Below are positions 1 to 7,974 of a stretch of DNA of 35,183 nt, piece by piece. Positions within the stretch are counted from its first letter, which is position 1, and the number at the start of each line of letters is the position of its first letter. The stretch is from Lichenicoccus sp964245755. Lineage in GTDB: Bacteria > Pseudomonadota > Alphaproteobacteria > Acetobacterales > Acetobacteraceae. The notes under the pieces were generated by a model, which was not told the origin of the DNA, did no database searches, and worked only from the letters and a program-made list of their open reading frames with translations. Both the position numbers and the translations under genes were made by a program. The stretch spans positions 1 through 35,183 of the forward strand of contig CAXTNV010000029.1 in the NCBI GenBank assembly GCA_964245755.1, read 5' to 3'.

Positions 1-980
1 GGTGAAGTGGGCGCCACCGTCGCCGCCGGAACCGTTGGCGGCAAGGGGGTCGCGGCCTGCGGCGGCGAACGAGGCAGCGCGGCCGGCTCCGTCGAATTGG
101 GCGCGACCGAGGCGATCTTTCCGGGCGGCGCCTCGACCTGGCCGGCGAACAACCCCGCCTGATAGGCGACGACGGTGCCGGTGCCGGCAAGCGCCAGCAG
201 CACCGGCAGCGCGATCCAGATGCCGGGGAGGTGTCGCCGCACCGCACGGGTGCGGGCGCCGGCGGCCAGCTGCACGCCCTTAGGGGTTACCCGTTGCCGC
301 CCCGCGGCCTGCGCTTCCTCGACGCTGGCTTGCAGCAGCAGGCTGAGCTTGCGGAGGTTGCCCTGCGCGTGACGCACGATCTCCTGGGTAGCCTCCTCCC
401 CCGCGCCGACGCCGGCCGCGGTCAAGCCGTGCGTCACCACCTCGTGCGCATCCTCGGGCCGCATCGCCTCCAGCGTGAACTGCCGCGGCATCGACTGGCG
501 CACAGTGAAGCCGGGTCGGCCGACCAGGAAGATGCGGAGCAGCGGCCGGCCTGCCTCGCGCAGGCCGGCGAGCAGGCAAAGGTAGCGCAGCGTCTCGGGA
601 AGCAGCGACTGCGCGTCGTCGATCGCCAGCACCGGCGGTTCGGCCTGTCCGGCCTCGGTAAGCGCCCGGCGCAGCACCGGTTCCAGCGCCTCCGCCGAAA
701 GCTCGCCGGCATCGCCAACGCCGAGTGACGAGGCTAGCACGCGATGCAGGGTCAGCGGCCCGGCGACGAAGTTCTGGACCCGGATGACCCGGTCTCCGGC
801 ACTCTCGCGACGGGCCAAAGCGGTGGCAAGCGCGACCGTCTTTCCCGTTCCGGCACTTCCGGTCAGCGCCGCGAGCGGCTCCAGATCGCGCACCGAGCGC
901 TCAATGAAATCGATCGCCTGCAGCTGTGTTTGCGAGAGGAAGAGATCGGGCGTCGTCGGATACCCGGAGAAAGCTGTCAT
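1..980 (-). CDS. ExeA/GspA-like AAA ATPase with one membrane segment (C-terminus cut by window edge)
   Basis: I translated this frame by hand; it is open from an ATG at 980 to the window edge, about 326 residues. It has a Walker A motif GSAGTGKT (residues 41-48), a Walker B region VLAIDD (117-122) and a C-terminal AAA part. A hydrophobic segment follows at about 252-275, then a Pro/Ala-rich stretch. This order matches the ExeA/GspA type: cytoplasmic ATPase, single membrane anchor, periplasmic tail. In that family the tail often binds peptidoglycan, but here it would lie outside the window. An AAGGG sequence lies about 10 bases before the ATG. It is divergent from the EPS-initiating transferase. 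ExeA-like ATPases are recurrent in polysaccharide loci, so a role in assembling the envelope-spanning export machine is inferred, not shown. Confident as an AAA ATPase, less so about its role. Confidence 0.8.
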   Translation of the reverse strand, partial: MTAFSGYPTTPDLFLSQTQLQAIDFIERSVRDLEPLAALTGSAGTGKTVALATALARRESAGDRVIRVQNFVAGPLTLHRVLASSLGVGDAGELSAEALEPVLRRALTEAGQAEPPVLAIDDAQSLLPETLRYLCLLAGLREAGRPLLRIFLVGRPGFTVRQSMPRQFTLEAMRPEDAHEVVTHGLTAAGVGAGEEATQEIVRHAQGNLRKLSLLLQASVEEAQAAGRQRVTPKGVQLAAGARTRAVRRHLPGIWIALPVLLALAGTGTVVAYQAGLFAGQVEAPPGKIASVAPNSTEPAALPRSPPQAATPLPPTVPAATVAPTS

Positions 981-1496
981 GCGACCCTTGTGATCGACCT
1001 GAATCTGGACGCTCCTCGACATCGACCACCGCGGCATGCCGCACGCGACACCGCCCGCGCCGGTTGGAAAGCCTACGCGGCACGTTGATCATATTAAGAC
1101 CCGCGACGCCGAATACGCGACGGCGATATGGGAATTTTTAACGAAAAGACACTTATATACCCGAGCGAGAGCACGTCGTGGCGGCAACCGGGGGTATCGG
1201 ATGACATTGCACAATGATCTCGATCGTGGCTGAACCACTTGGTGTCGCACGACGTTCCCGAGGCGACCTGTCGCTTAATCGAGCAAATGTTGCAGAAAGT
1301 TTCACGGCGTTAAAGATACGTGAATACGATTTCGTGTGTGGCTTCGGTATGCAAATGAGAACAACTTGTTCATCAGGACACCTGCGGATGGTTTTCGGGA
1401 CAACTCCGGCTTCTGGTCGGCGGGTTGGGCCCATCTTGTGCCATGTCATGGGGGTGCATCTTGGCTACCCTTGCTGCCGAGACGGGAGTAACTGAG
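981..1496. other. Divergent intergenic region, 516 bp, no gene seen
   Basis: This gap separates the minus-strand ATPase from the plus-strand transferase and must carry both promoters. The frames crossing it encode low-complexity Arg/Pro-rich peptides and are not credible. It is more AT-rich than its surroundings at about 1125-1165 and 1200-1345. It contains an inverted repeat CATTG-CA-CAATG (1205-1216) and the ACGA-WW-TCGT element listed separately. No confident -35/-10 pair was found. Confidence 0.6.
1322..1336 (+). promoter_or_regulatory. Putative operator, ACGA-WW-TCGT palindrome (site 1)
   Basis: The site reads GAATACGATTTCGTG with the inverted core ACGA-TT-TCGT at 1326-1335. It matches 14 of 15 bases of the minus-strand reading of 9785-9799, which lies upstream of the GH16 gene. 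It is about 160 bp upstream of the initiating transferase start. A shared DNA-binding regulator is inferred; no regulator gene is visible in the window. Confidence 0.4.
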
Positions 1497-2990
1497 ATGA
1501 TCGGTGCACAGGCAGGGGTCGTGCCGGCAATCGGCACGACAACCGCTGCTCCAGACCGCGCAAGACAGCCGGCAGCTTCGGACAAGCGCTCCAAGCGGGT
1601 ACCCGTCACGGTCTTCACCGGGGCGGGCCGCATCGTGGACGTCCTCGTGCTGATCGCCGCCGGGCTGATCGCCTGCGCCGTCATCGGCATCGTACGCCTG
1701 CATTACGGTGCCCATCTGCTGTCGGTATTCGTCGGCGACTGGATGGTGCTCACCAGCCTGAGCTACTCGGGTGCCTACAAGATCAGCCGGCTGCGGCAGC
1801 CGCTGGCCCAGCTTGCCTGTATCCTGCTCGCGGTGATGCTCGGCATGGCAGCGGTCGATTTGTGCCTGTTCCTTGAATACAACATGATCCTGCCGAAGGA
1901 GCCGTTTCCTGAGATCTGGGCCGGGTGCACCGCGCTGCTGCTCTGCCTGTCGCACGGCGTCGGCTCGTTGCTGGTGTTCCGCTGGTCCGCCAATGGTCGG
2001 CTGCGCCGCAACGTCGCCGTGGTGGGCGTGTCGGAGCTGAGCCGCAGCCTGATCGAGGGCGTGCATCGCGCCCAGAACACCGACCTGCACGTGGTCGGCA
2101 TCTACGACGACATGGTGCCGGTGCACAGCGTCCATGCCGGCGTGCCTGTGCTCGGCCGCGTCTCCGACCTGCTGGAGCATGGACGCGATGAGTCGTTCGA
2201 CACCATCGTCGTGGCCGGCTCGGTGCAGGAAGCCACGCACGTGCAGAACGTCTGCTCGCAACTCAGCAGCGCCATCGCCGACGTCTACCTGATGACCGAC
2301 GTCACCGGCCGCAATCTCGGCTCGCCGATCTTCGGCGGGATCTGCGACCGGGTTGTGGTGCAGATCCGCCGCCGGCCGCTCGACGACTGGCAGATCGTGC
2401 AGAAGATGCTGTTCGATCGGGCCGGCAGCCTGTTGATCATCGCGATGCTGTCGCCGCTGCTGCTGACGCTCGCCCTGCTCGTTCGCATGAGCGGTCCCGG
2501 CCCGATCATCTTCCGTCAGGTCCGGGTAGGCTTCAACAACAAGCCCTTCATCTGTTTCAAGTTCCGCTCGATGCACCATGACCGTTGCGACCGTGAGGAG
2601 ATCGCGCAGGCGACGCGTCACGATCCGCGCGTGACCTGGATCGGTGGCTGGCTGCGCAAGCTGAGCCTCGACGAGCTGCCGCAGCTCTTCAACGTGCTGC
2701 GCGGCGAGATGTCGCTGGTCGGGCCGCGTCCCCACGCACCGGCCACCAAGGCGGGGGATCGCTATTTCCAGGACGTGATCGCCGATTATGCAGTCCGTCA
2801 CCGGGTGAAGCCCGGGATCACCGGCTGGGCCCAGGTCAATGGCTGGCGTGGCGAGACGCGCACTGTGGAGCAGCTTCAGTCGCGCATCGACCATGACTTC
2901 CACTACATCGAGAACTGGTCGATGTTCTTCGACCTGAAGATTCTGTTCCTGACCGTCATGCGCGAGCTCAAGAGCAAGACCGCCTACTAG
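1497..2990 (+). CDS. Undecaprenyl-phosphate sugar-1-phosphate transferase (GumD/WcaJ/AceA type), EPS initiation
   Basis: This enzyme transfers a hexose-1-phosphate (commonly glucose) from UDP-sugar to undecaprenyl phosphate at the inner membrane, the first step of EPS repeat-unit assembly. The 497-residue protein has an N-terminal block of about four or five hydrophobic segments. A central nucleotide-binding-like (CoA_binding_3) domain follows, then the C-terminal bacterial sugar transferase domain. That domain carries KFRSM (residues 355-359), the DE pair of DELPQLFNVLRGEMSLVGPRP (D392, E393) and KPGITGWAQVNGWRGET. The length is typical of the family. The ATG at 1497 is chosen because GGAG lies 8 bases before it; an upstream in-frame start at 1425 adds 24 residues with no family character. 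It is divergent from the AAA ATPase and convergent with the next GT2. The sugar identity cannot be read from the sequence. Confidence 0.93.
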   Translation: MIGAQAGVVPAIGTTTAAPDRARQPAASDKRSKRVPVTVFTGAGRIVDVLVLIAAGLIACAVIGIVRLHYGAHLLSVFVGDWMVLTSLSYSGAYKISRLRQPLAQLACILLAVMLGMAAVDLCLFLEYNMILPKEPFPEIWAGCTALLLCLSHGVGSLLVFRWSANGRLRRNVAVVGVSELSRSLIEGVHRAQNTDLHVVGIYDDMVPVHSVHAGVPVLGRVSDLLEHGRDESFDTIVVAGSVQEATHVQNVCSQLSSAIADVYLMTDVTGRNLGSPIFGGICDRVVVQIRRRPLDDWQIVQKMLFDRAGSLLIIAMLSPLLLTLALLVRMSGPGPIIFRQVRVGFNNKPFICFKFRSMHHDRCDREEIAQATRHDPRVTWIGGWLRKLSLDELPQLFNVLRGEMSLVGPRPHAPATKAGDRYFQDVIADYAVRHRVKPGITGWAQVNGWRGETRTVEQLQSRIDHDFHYIENWSMFFDLKILFLTVMRELKSKTAY

Positions 2991-3011
2991 TCCTCACGGA
3001 CAGGCGGCCGA

Positions 3012-3947
3012 TCAGGAACCGTAGCGCCGGAACGGACCGGCGAAGCGCTCCGGCCATACCGGCATCAAGTGCGCGACCACCAGCAGCAGGGCCCGCTTCA
3101 AGCGCGGCCGCCGGCGGAACGAACGACGCAGGCGCGCCGCGCCGGCCGCCCGCTGGCCGTGCCGGACCAGCTCCCGTCCGACGATCCAGCTGTTCTCCGA
3201 CTCCGTGTCGGCGAGCAGCCTGGCCAGCCTCGCCGGAGACAGCCGGCCGGCCAGAGCCGGATTGCCGAAGATGGCCCGGACGCATGGCCCGAACGCTTCC
3301 GGATCCGTCGCCATGCGCAGGTAGGCTCCGGAGCTGCGCTGGCGCACGAACAGCAACGGTGCGGCTCCCGGAACCACCGCGAACGCGCCGGACAGCGCCA
3401 GCCGCGACCAGTACTCCCAGTCCTCCCCGAAGCGCAGGTCGCCGCGAAACAGGCCGATGGCGTCGATTGCGCTGCGGCGAACCAGCAGGTGCCCGCCATT
3501 GGCGAACAGGTTCTCGACGAGCAGCCGCTCGACGATGTCGCCCTCCGGGAACGGTCCCGCCTTTACGTGCACCGTTCGGGCGCCGTCCTCGGTGACGAAG
3601 CAGAACGCGCCGTAGACGGCCACCGCAGCGGCCTCGCACAGCCGCGCCGCCATCCTCGCCATCGCGTCCGGCGCCAGCCAGTCATCCGCGTCGAGGAACA
3701 GCAGTGCATCGCCGGAAGCGAGCTCGATGCCGCGATTGCGCGCCGCCGACACACCAAGATTGGCCTGACGAACCAGGCGCACGCGCGCATCGGCGCAGCC
3801 AGCGATCAGATCTGCGGTGCCATCCGTCGAGCCGTCATCGACGAACACCGCCTCCCACCGCGTATGGCTCTGCGCCAGCAGCGACCGCAACGCCGCCGGG
3901 ACGTAGGAATGCACGTTGAAGCAGGGAACAACGACCGAGATCAGCAT
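3012..3947 (-). CDS. GT2-family glycosyltransferase
   Basis: A 311-residue GT-A fold, family 2 enzyme. It opens with the typical MLISVVVPCFN strand and has the nucleotide-binding DDGS at residues 37-40. The metal-binding DADDW lies at 86-90, and a later GEDWEYW segment supplies the likely catalytic acidic residues. No membrane segment is obvious, so it should act at the cytoplasmic face on the lipid-linked repeat unit. The ATG at 3947 is preceded by AGGGA about 5 bases away and places the beta strand at the extreme N-terminus, as is usual. Longer in-frame versions reaching 4070 would overlap the divergent gene and add non-conserved sequence. It is divergent from the 4069 GT2 and convergent with the initiating transferase. 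Donor and acceptor are unknown. Confidence 0.9.
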   Translation of the reverse strand: MLISVVVPCFNVHSYVPAALRSLLAQSHTRWEAVFVDDGSTDGTADLIAGCADARVRLVRQANLGVSAARNRGIELASGDALLFLDADDWLAPDAMARMAARLCEAAAVAVYGAFCFVTEDGARTVHVKAGPFPEGDIVERLLVENLFANGGHLLVRRSAIDAIGLFRGDLRFGEDWEYWSRLALSGAFAVVPGAAPLLFVRQRSSGAYLRMATDPEAFGPCVRAIFGNPALAGRLSPARLARLLADTESENSWIVGRELVRHGQRAAGAARLRRSFRRRPRLKRALLLVVAHLMPVWPERFAGPFRRYGS

Positions 3948-3978
3948 TCCATTCCCTGTTTCGGGGCTTGCGATCATC

Positions 3979-4018
3979 ACGCATGCGTTCTGAGCACAGA
4001 CGGTTCCATTACAACCGT
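3979..4018. promoter_or_regulatory. Palindrome and inverted repeat between divergent GT2 genes
   Basis: The 121-bp divergent gap contains a perfect 10-nt palindrome ACGCATGCGT (3979-3988). It also contains an inverted repeat ACGGTT-N7-AACCGT (4000-4005 and 4013-4018). Either could be a regulator site for the two divergent glycosyltransferase genes, but both are short enough to occur by chance. Confidence 0.25.
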
Positions 4019-4068
4019 GCCGGGTATATCCTGGCTGCAGCCCGGATGGCCACAGGAAGCGAACTCTC

Positions 4069-5091
4069 ATGACCAGCGTGCTGATCGCGGGGAGCCTGCC
4101 GCCCGAGGCCGCCTATGACGCCGACATCGTCATCCTGGCGATGGACCGCGTCGAGGAGACCCTGGAGGCGATCGCTTCGGCCTGCTCGCAGATCGGCATC
4201 AGCCGCCACGTGCTGGTGTTCGACCAGGGTTCGACCGAGGAGAACCTCGCGCGACTGGGTGCCGCGATCGAGGGGCGTCCGCATGTCGGCCTGTTGCGCG
4301 CCGAGCGCAACTGGGGGGTCGCCGGCGGACGAAACCGGGTCGCTGCGTTCGGGCACGGGCGCGCCATCATCGCGCTGGACAACGACGCCGAGTTTGCCGA
4401 TCCGGACACCGTGGCACGTGCCGTGACCCTTCTCGATGCGCACGCCGATCTGGCCGCAGTCGGGTTTCGCATCGTCATCCACGCCGACGGCCGCGACGAC
4501 CTGTCGAGCTGGGGCTATCCTTCGAGCCTGCTGCCGCGTTCGGACGAGTGCTTCGAGACCGTGACCTTCGTCGGCGCCGGACATGCAATCAGCAGGCGCG
4601 CCTGGCAGCGCTGCGGCGGCTACGACGAGAGGCTGTTCTTCTGCTGGGAAGAGCTCGATTTCTGCCTCAAGGCGATCTCGGAGGGCTGGCGCGTGCAGTA
4701 CGAGGGCGACCTCGTGGTGCGGCACAAGGTCAGCCCGGACCGGCGCTTCAACTGGTCTGGCACGCGCTGGTTCTACTACGTGCGCAACCGGCTCTATATC
4801 GGCCGCAAATGGCAGAGCTGGCCGAGGCTGACGCCGCGCGTCGCCGGCTACCTGCTGAAGGGCGCGCGCAACGGCCTCTGGTCGCAGACGCTGCGAGCGC
4901 TTCCCGCGGCCTGGCGGCTGGGCCGTCGGGAGCCGGTTCGACGCATGTCGGATGCCGGCAACGCCTACATCGCGCGCAACGATGCGGCGCATCGCGGCAG
5001 CTGGCGCGGACGCCTCGGGCGCGAGGTGTTCGCGGCGCTGCCCGGCCACGGCATGAAGCCTGCCGACACCACCACCGGTGCCTTCCGTTGA
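4069..5091 (+). CDS. GT2-family glycosyltransferase (rhamnosyltransferase-like)
   Basis: A 340-residue family 2 glycosyltransferase. The usual DDGS is replaced by DQGS (residues 52-55), and the metal-binding motif is DNDAEF (104-109). A GAGHAISR acceptor-side segment and an EELDFC segment (near 192) follow. This pattern (NWGVAGGRNR before DND) is common in GT2 enzymes annotated as rhamnosyltransferase-like, but the sugar is not determined. No signal peptide or membrane segment is seen. The ATG at 4069 has AGGAAG about 12 bases upstream. It lies 64 bp upstream of the OPX gene in the same direction and may be co-transcribed with it. Its likely job is cytoplasmic addition of one sugar to the EPS repeat unit. 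Confidence 0.88.
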   Translation: MTSVLIAGSLPPEAAYDADIVILAMDRVEETLEAIASACSQIGISRHVLVFDQGSTEENLARLGAAIEGRPHVGLLRAERNWGVAGGRNRVAAFGHGRAIIALDNDAEFADPDTVARAVTLLDAHADLAAVGFRIVIHADGRDDLSSWGYPSSLLPRSDECFETVTFVGAGHAISRRAWQRCGGYDERLFFCWEELDFCLKAISEGWRVQYEGDLVVRHKVSPDRRFNWSGTRWFYYVRNRLYIGRKWQSWPRLTPRVAGYLLKGARNGLWSQTLRALPAAWRLGRREPVRRMSDAGNAYIARNDAAHRGSWRGRLGREVFAALPGHGMKPADTTTGAFR

Positions 5092-5100
5092 CAAGCCGGG

Positions 5101-5122
5101 CATGATCAGTTGCATCATGATC
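5101..5122. promoter_or_regulatory. Inverted repeat upstream of the OPX gene
   Basis: CATGAT (5101-5106) and ATCATG (5114-5119) form a 6-bp inverted repeat with a 7-nt spacer. ATGATC also appears as a direct repeat at 5102-5107 and 5117-5122. It lies in the 64-bp gap between the GT2 stop and the OPX start. It could be an operator or an mRNA processing hairpin; the stem is short. Confidence 0.25.
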
Positions 5123-5155
5123 CGGTCCATAACGACCAAGAAATGAGGACATCTC

Positions 5156-5728
5156 GTGCTGCGTAGAACCTGTCTTGCCGGAACCGCCCTCGCCCTGGCC
5201 AGCCTGCTCGTGATCCCCGGCTGTGCGCCGGGCGGCAACCTGGCCCCCCTGCCGGACGAGGCGAGTGCCGCCTACAACCTCGGCCCGGGCGACGAGATCC
5301 GGGTCATCACTGTGGGCGAGGACTCGCTGAGCGGCGACTTCCACGTCAGCGACGCGGGCAACATCGCCCTGCCCATGCTTGGCGCCGTGAAGGCCGCGGG
5401 CTCGACCACCACCCAGCTCAGCGACGAGATCGCGAGCGAGGCCAAGACGCACAGCATTCTCAAGGACCCCTCGGTCTCGGTCGAGGTGACCAACTACCGT
5501 CCGATCTTCGTGCTCGGCGAGGTCTCCAAGCCCGGCCAGTACCCCTACCAGCCCGGCATGACGGTGCTGACGGCGGTCACCGTGGCCGGCGGCTTTACCT
5601 ACCGCGCGGTCGAGGACTACGGATCGATCGTGCGCAACGACGGCAAGACCTCGGTCGAGGGAAAGGTGCAGCGACAGAGCTTCGTCAAGCCGGGCGACGT
5701 GCTGACCATCTACGAGCGGCACTTCTGA
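5156..5728 (+). CDS. Short OPX-type polysaccharide export lipoprotein (GumB/Wza family)
   Basis: A 190-residue protein that starts with GTG, with AGGAC about 8 bases upstream; the nearby ATG at 5143 is out of frame and stops after seven codons. The N-terminus has a signal peptide ending in IPGC, so Cys23 is the probable lipidation site. A poly_export domain follows (about 40-115, starting YNLGPGDEIRVI) and one SLBB-like domain (about 115-185, with FVLGEVSKPGQYPY). The family forms the periplasmic and outer-membrane exit channel for capsule or EPS. At this length it lacks the extra SLBB domains and the C-terminal amphipathic helix of Wza. It probably cannot make its own outer-membrane pore and needs a barrel partner; the porin at 25367-26749 is a candidate. 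The tandem hairpins after the stop suggest it ends its transcript. Confidence 0.92.
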   Translation: MLRRTCLAGTALALASLLVIPGCAPGGNLAPLPDEASAAYNLGPGDEIRVITVGEDSLSGDFHVSDAGNIALPMLGAVKAAGSTTTQLSDEIASEAKTHSILKDPSVSVEVTNYRPIFVLGEVSKPGQYPYQPGMTVLTAVTVAGGFTYRAVEDYGSIVRNDGKTSVEGKVQRQSFVKPGDVLTIYERHF

Positions 5729-5734
5729 CCGCGC

Positions 5735-5803
5735 CGCGGCGTCCTCCGGACCGGGCCGAGGACGCCGCGCACCTGCACGCTTCAGGCTGACGCAGTCTGA
5801 AGC
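5735..5803. terminator. Two tandem hairpins between convergent genes
   Basis: The first stem is 12 bp perfect (5735-5746 with 5758-5769, 11-nt loop). The second stem is 11 bp with one G.U pair (5779-5789 with 5793-5803, ACG loop). They fill the gap between the OPX stop and the DprE2-like stop, which are convergent. No clear T-tract follows, so this is a hairpin-type, possibly bidirectional terminator by inference. Confidence 0.55.
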
Positions 5804-5812
5804 ATTGAGGCG

Positions 5813-6565
5813 CTAGAGGTTCATCCTGTTGAAGATCGGCGTCGGCACGCTGCGTATCACCAGCATCACCAGCTGCCAGATCCGCGGCACATACGCACCC
5901 TGCGGGCCACGTTCCGCCAGTGCCCAGGCGGATCGTGCGAAGCTCTCCGGACGAGCCATGAACGGCAGCTTCGGCAGCGCCCAGGTCATGGCGGTATCGA
6001 TCACCCCGGCCTTGATGCAGACCACGCGCACTCCCGAGCGCGACAGTCGCGCGGCGTAGCCCTGCAGCCAGGTGTGCAAAGCCGCCTTGGTGGCGCCGTA
6101 CAGGTAGTTGCGCGGCCGGCCGCGGTCGCCGGCGACCGAGCCCATCACCATCACCGTGCCGCCGCGCTGCGACTCGAACGCCGGGGTAAAGGCAGCTAGC
6201 ACCGACACCAGCCCGGTGAAGTTGGTATCCACGGTCTGCCGCAGCAATGCCCGGTCATGGTCCAGCGCCTCCTGCTCGGGCATGATGCCCACCGCGGCGA
6301 AGAGGTTGAGCTGGCCGTCCGACAGCGCCACGCAGGCGTTGGCGAAGGCCGGATGCGTCGACAGGTCGAGCGCATCGAAGTCACGTGCCAATGCCGGCAC
6401 GCCGTAGCGCAGCGACAGGTCATGTGCCTGCGCCTGCAGATCCTCGGCGTCGCGGCCGGCGAGGATGATACGGGCGCCGCTGGAGGCCGCGCGATGCGCG
6501 AAGGCGCGCGCCGCCGACGAGCTCGGCCCGAGGATCAGCCAGGTGCGCAGGAAGGTTTCGCTCAC
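5813..6565 (-). CDS. DprE2-like SDR: polyprenylphosphoryl-2-keto-ribose reductase
   Basis: A 250-residue short-chain dehydrogenase. In the mycobacterial pathway DprE2 reduces the 2-keto intermediate made by DprE1, giving polyprenyl-phosphate-arabinose with NADH or NADPH. From memory of the M. tuberculosis protein I see shared landmarks: a DFDALD...HP segment (residues 62-72), YGATKAAL with Tyr156 and Lys160, Ser143 upstream of it, and a C-terminal LVMLVIRSVPTPIFNRM matching the family's RHIP-IF tail. The nucleotide-binding glycine motif is unusual: LGPSSSAARA replaces the normal TGxxxGxG, leaving only Gly13. The start is a GTG at 6565 with GGATAGG just upstream; a GTG at 6568 is equally in frame. 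It lies 8 bp after the DprE1-like stop and is the last gene of the cassette. Confidence 0.85.
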   Translation of the reverse strand: MSETFLRTWLILGPSSSAARAFAHRAASSGARIILAGRDAEDLQAQAHDLSLRYGVPALARDFDALDLSTHPAFANACVALSDGQLNLFAAVGIMPEQEALDHDRALLRQTVDTNFTGLVSVLAAFTPAFESQRGGTVMVMGSVAGDRGRPRNYLYGATKAALHTWLQGYAARLSRSGVRVVCIKAGVIDTAMTWALPKLPFMARPESFARSAWALAERGPQGAYVPRIWQLVMLVIRSVPTPIFNRMNL

Positions 6566-6573
6566 CACGGCGC

Positions 6574-7974
6574 CTATCCGAGTCCCAGCCGGCGCGACAG
6601 GCTGGAGGAGAAGCGACGGTGCGGATCGAACTGCTCGCGTATCTGCTGGAACGCCTCGTGCCTGGGATACATCGAGACGAAGCTCTCGCGCGACATCATG
6701 CTGTCCTTGGCGAGGTAGATGCGCCCGCCGGCGTCGCGGGTGATGCGCTCCAGGGCGCGGAAAAGGTCCGGTGTCTGGGGTGCCGCGGCGTAATCCAGGG
6801 CCAGGGAGTAGCCAGGCTGCGCGAACGACAGCAGGCCGCGGCCGCCGATGCCCATCACCTTCAGCACCGCCAGGAACGAGGCGCCGCCTCCCGCCGATGC
6901 GGTGCGCAGCAGGCGCTTGACCGTCTCCGCACCGTCCTCGCGCGGCACCACGCACTGGAACTGGTGGAAGCCGCGCCGACCGTAGAGCCGGTTCCAGTCG
7001 GTGATGGCGTCGAGCGGATGCAGGAACTGGATGTAGTTCGACACCACCTCGCGCGCCTCGGGCTGAGCACGCCGCCAGTACAGCGCGTTGAAGGCACGCA
7101 CGGAAGCGCCGTTCAGGGCCCAGCCCGGCAGATCCACGGGCATGCGCCTGGCGCGAGGGGAGGCCGGTGCGACGGCACCGCGCGGCGCCGGTTCCGCGGT
7201 CTCCAGAATGCCACGCCCGAGAGCGGCGCCGCTGGCGAGCACGTCGATCCAGCCGACCGAATACGGCACCGACGACGCCTGCTCGAAACCCTCGAGGAAC
7301 TCCTCCAGGCCGCCCATGCGTCGTCTGCGCACCAGCAGCGCCGGCGACGGCACCGGCAGCAGCCGGATGCACAGTAAAGTGACGATGCCGGTCAGGCCGA
7401 TGCCGCCGATGGTGGCGTCGAACAGCGCCGGGTTCTCGGTCGGCGACAGCCGCCGGACCTCGCCGTCGGCGCAAAGCAGGTCGAGCCACTCGACGCAGTC
7501 GCCGAAGCATCCGGCAACGTGCTGGTTCTTGCCGTGCACGTCATTCGCCACCGCTCCGCCCATGGTCACGAACGAGGTGCCGGGCGATACCGGAACCCGG
7601 AACCCACGCGGCAGGAACACCGCCAGCAGGTCCGCGTAGGTGACGCCGGGCTCCACCACCACCAAGCCGGTTGCGGGATCGAACGACAGGATCCGGTTCA
7701 GCCGCTCGGTGAGGATCACCGAGCCGTCCGCGTTGAGGCAGACGTCCCCGTAGCTGCGACCCGCGCCGCGCGGCAGCAGGGTACGCGCGCCGGCGGCGCC
7801 GCCGTCGCGCAGCGCCGCGTGCAGCTCACGGCTCCGTTCGGGTCGCGCGACCAGCGCCTCGGCGACCTGCGAACGCCCCCAGCTCTTGAGGCCAAGCGGC
7901 TTCCAGCCGGTGCTTCCGACCGACGACCGCGTATCGGGCCGAATGTCGGGGACGGGTGGGACGATGCTGTTCAT
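6574..7974 (-). CDS. DprE1-like FAD-dependent polyprenylphosphoryl-ribose 2-oxidase
   Basis: A 466-residue VAO-type flavoprotein (M. tuberculosis DprE1 is 461). It should oxidise the ribose 2-OH of polyprenylphosphoryl-ribose, the first half of epimerisation to arabinose. The FAD-binding domain has GAGRSYGD (residues 71-77 region) and MGGAVANDVHGKNQHVAG, with His147 matching mycobacterial His132. The substrate domain has QFLHPLDAITDWNRLYG (316-332) and GGRIYLAKDS, with Lys423 matching Lys418. The position matching the inhibitor-reactive Cys387 is Ala392 here. Its ATG overlaps the upstream TGA (ATGA at 7971-7974), so translation is coupled to the HAD-UbiA gene. FAD oxidases acting on other substrates (alditol or gulonolactone oxidases) share the fold, but the motif agreement and the neighbours favour DprE1. 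Confidence 0.92.
   Translation of the reverse strand: MNSIVPPVPDIRPDTRSSVGSTGWKPLGLKSWGRSQVAEALVARPERSRELHAALRDGGAAGARTLLPRGAGRSYGDVCLNADGSVILTERLNRILSFDPATGLVVVEPGVTYADLLAVFLPRGFRVPVSPGTSFVTMGGAVANDVHGKNQHVAGCFGDCVEWLDLLCADGEVRRLSPTENPALFDATIGGIGLTGIVTLLCIRLLPVPSPALLVRRRRMGGLEEFLEGFEQASSVPYSVGWIDVLASGAALGRGILETAEPAPRGAVAPASPRARRMPVDLPGWALNGASVRAFNALYWRRAQPEAREVVSNYIQFLHPLDAITDWNRLYGRRGFHQFQCVVPREDGAETVKRLLRTASAGGGASFLAVLKVMGIGGRGLLSFAQPGYSLALDYAAAPQTPDLFRALERITRDAGGRIYLAKDSMMSRESFVSMYPRHEAFQQIREQFDPHRRFSSSLSRRLGLG

Noticed and set aside
1425..1496. N-terminal extension of the initiating transferase.
   Set aside because: No ribosome site before 1425, and the extra residues are not like the family; GGAG fits the ATG at 1497.
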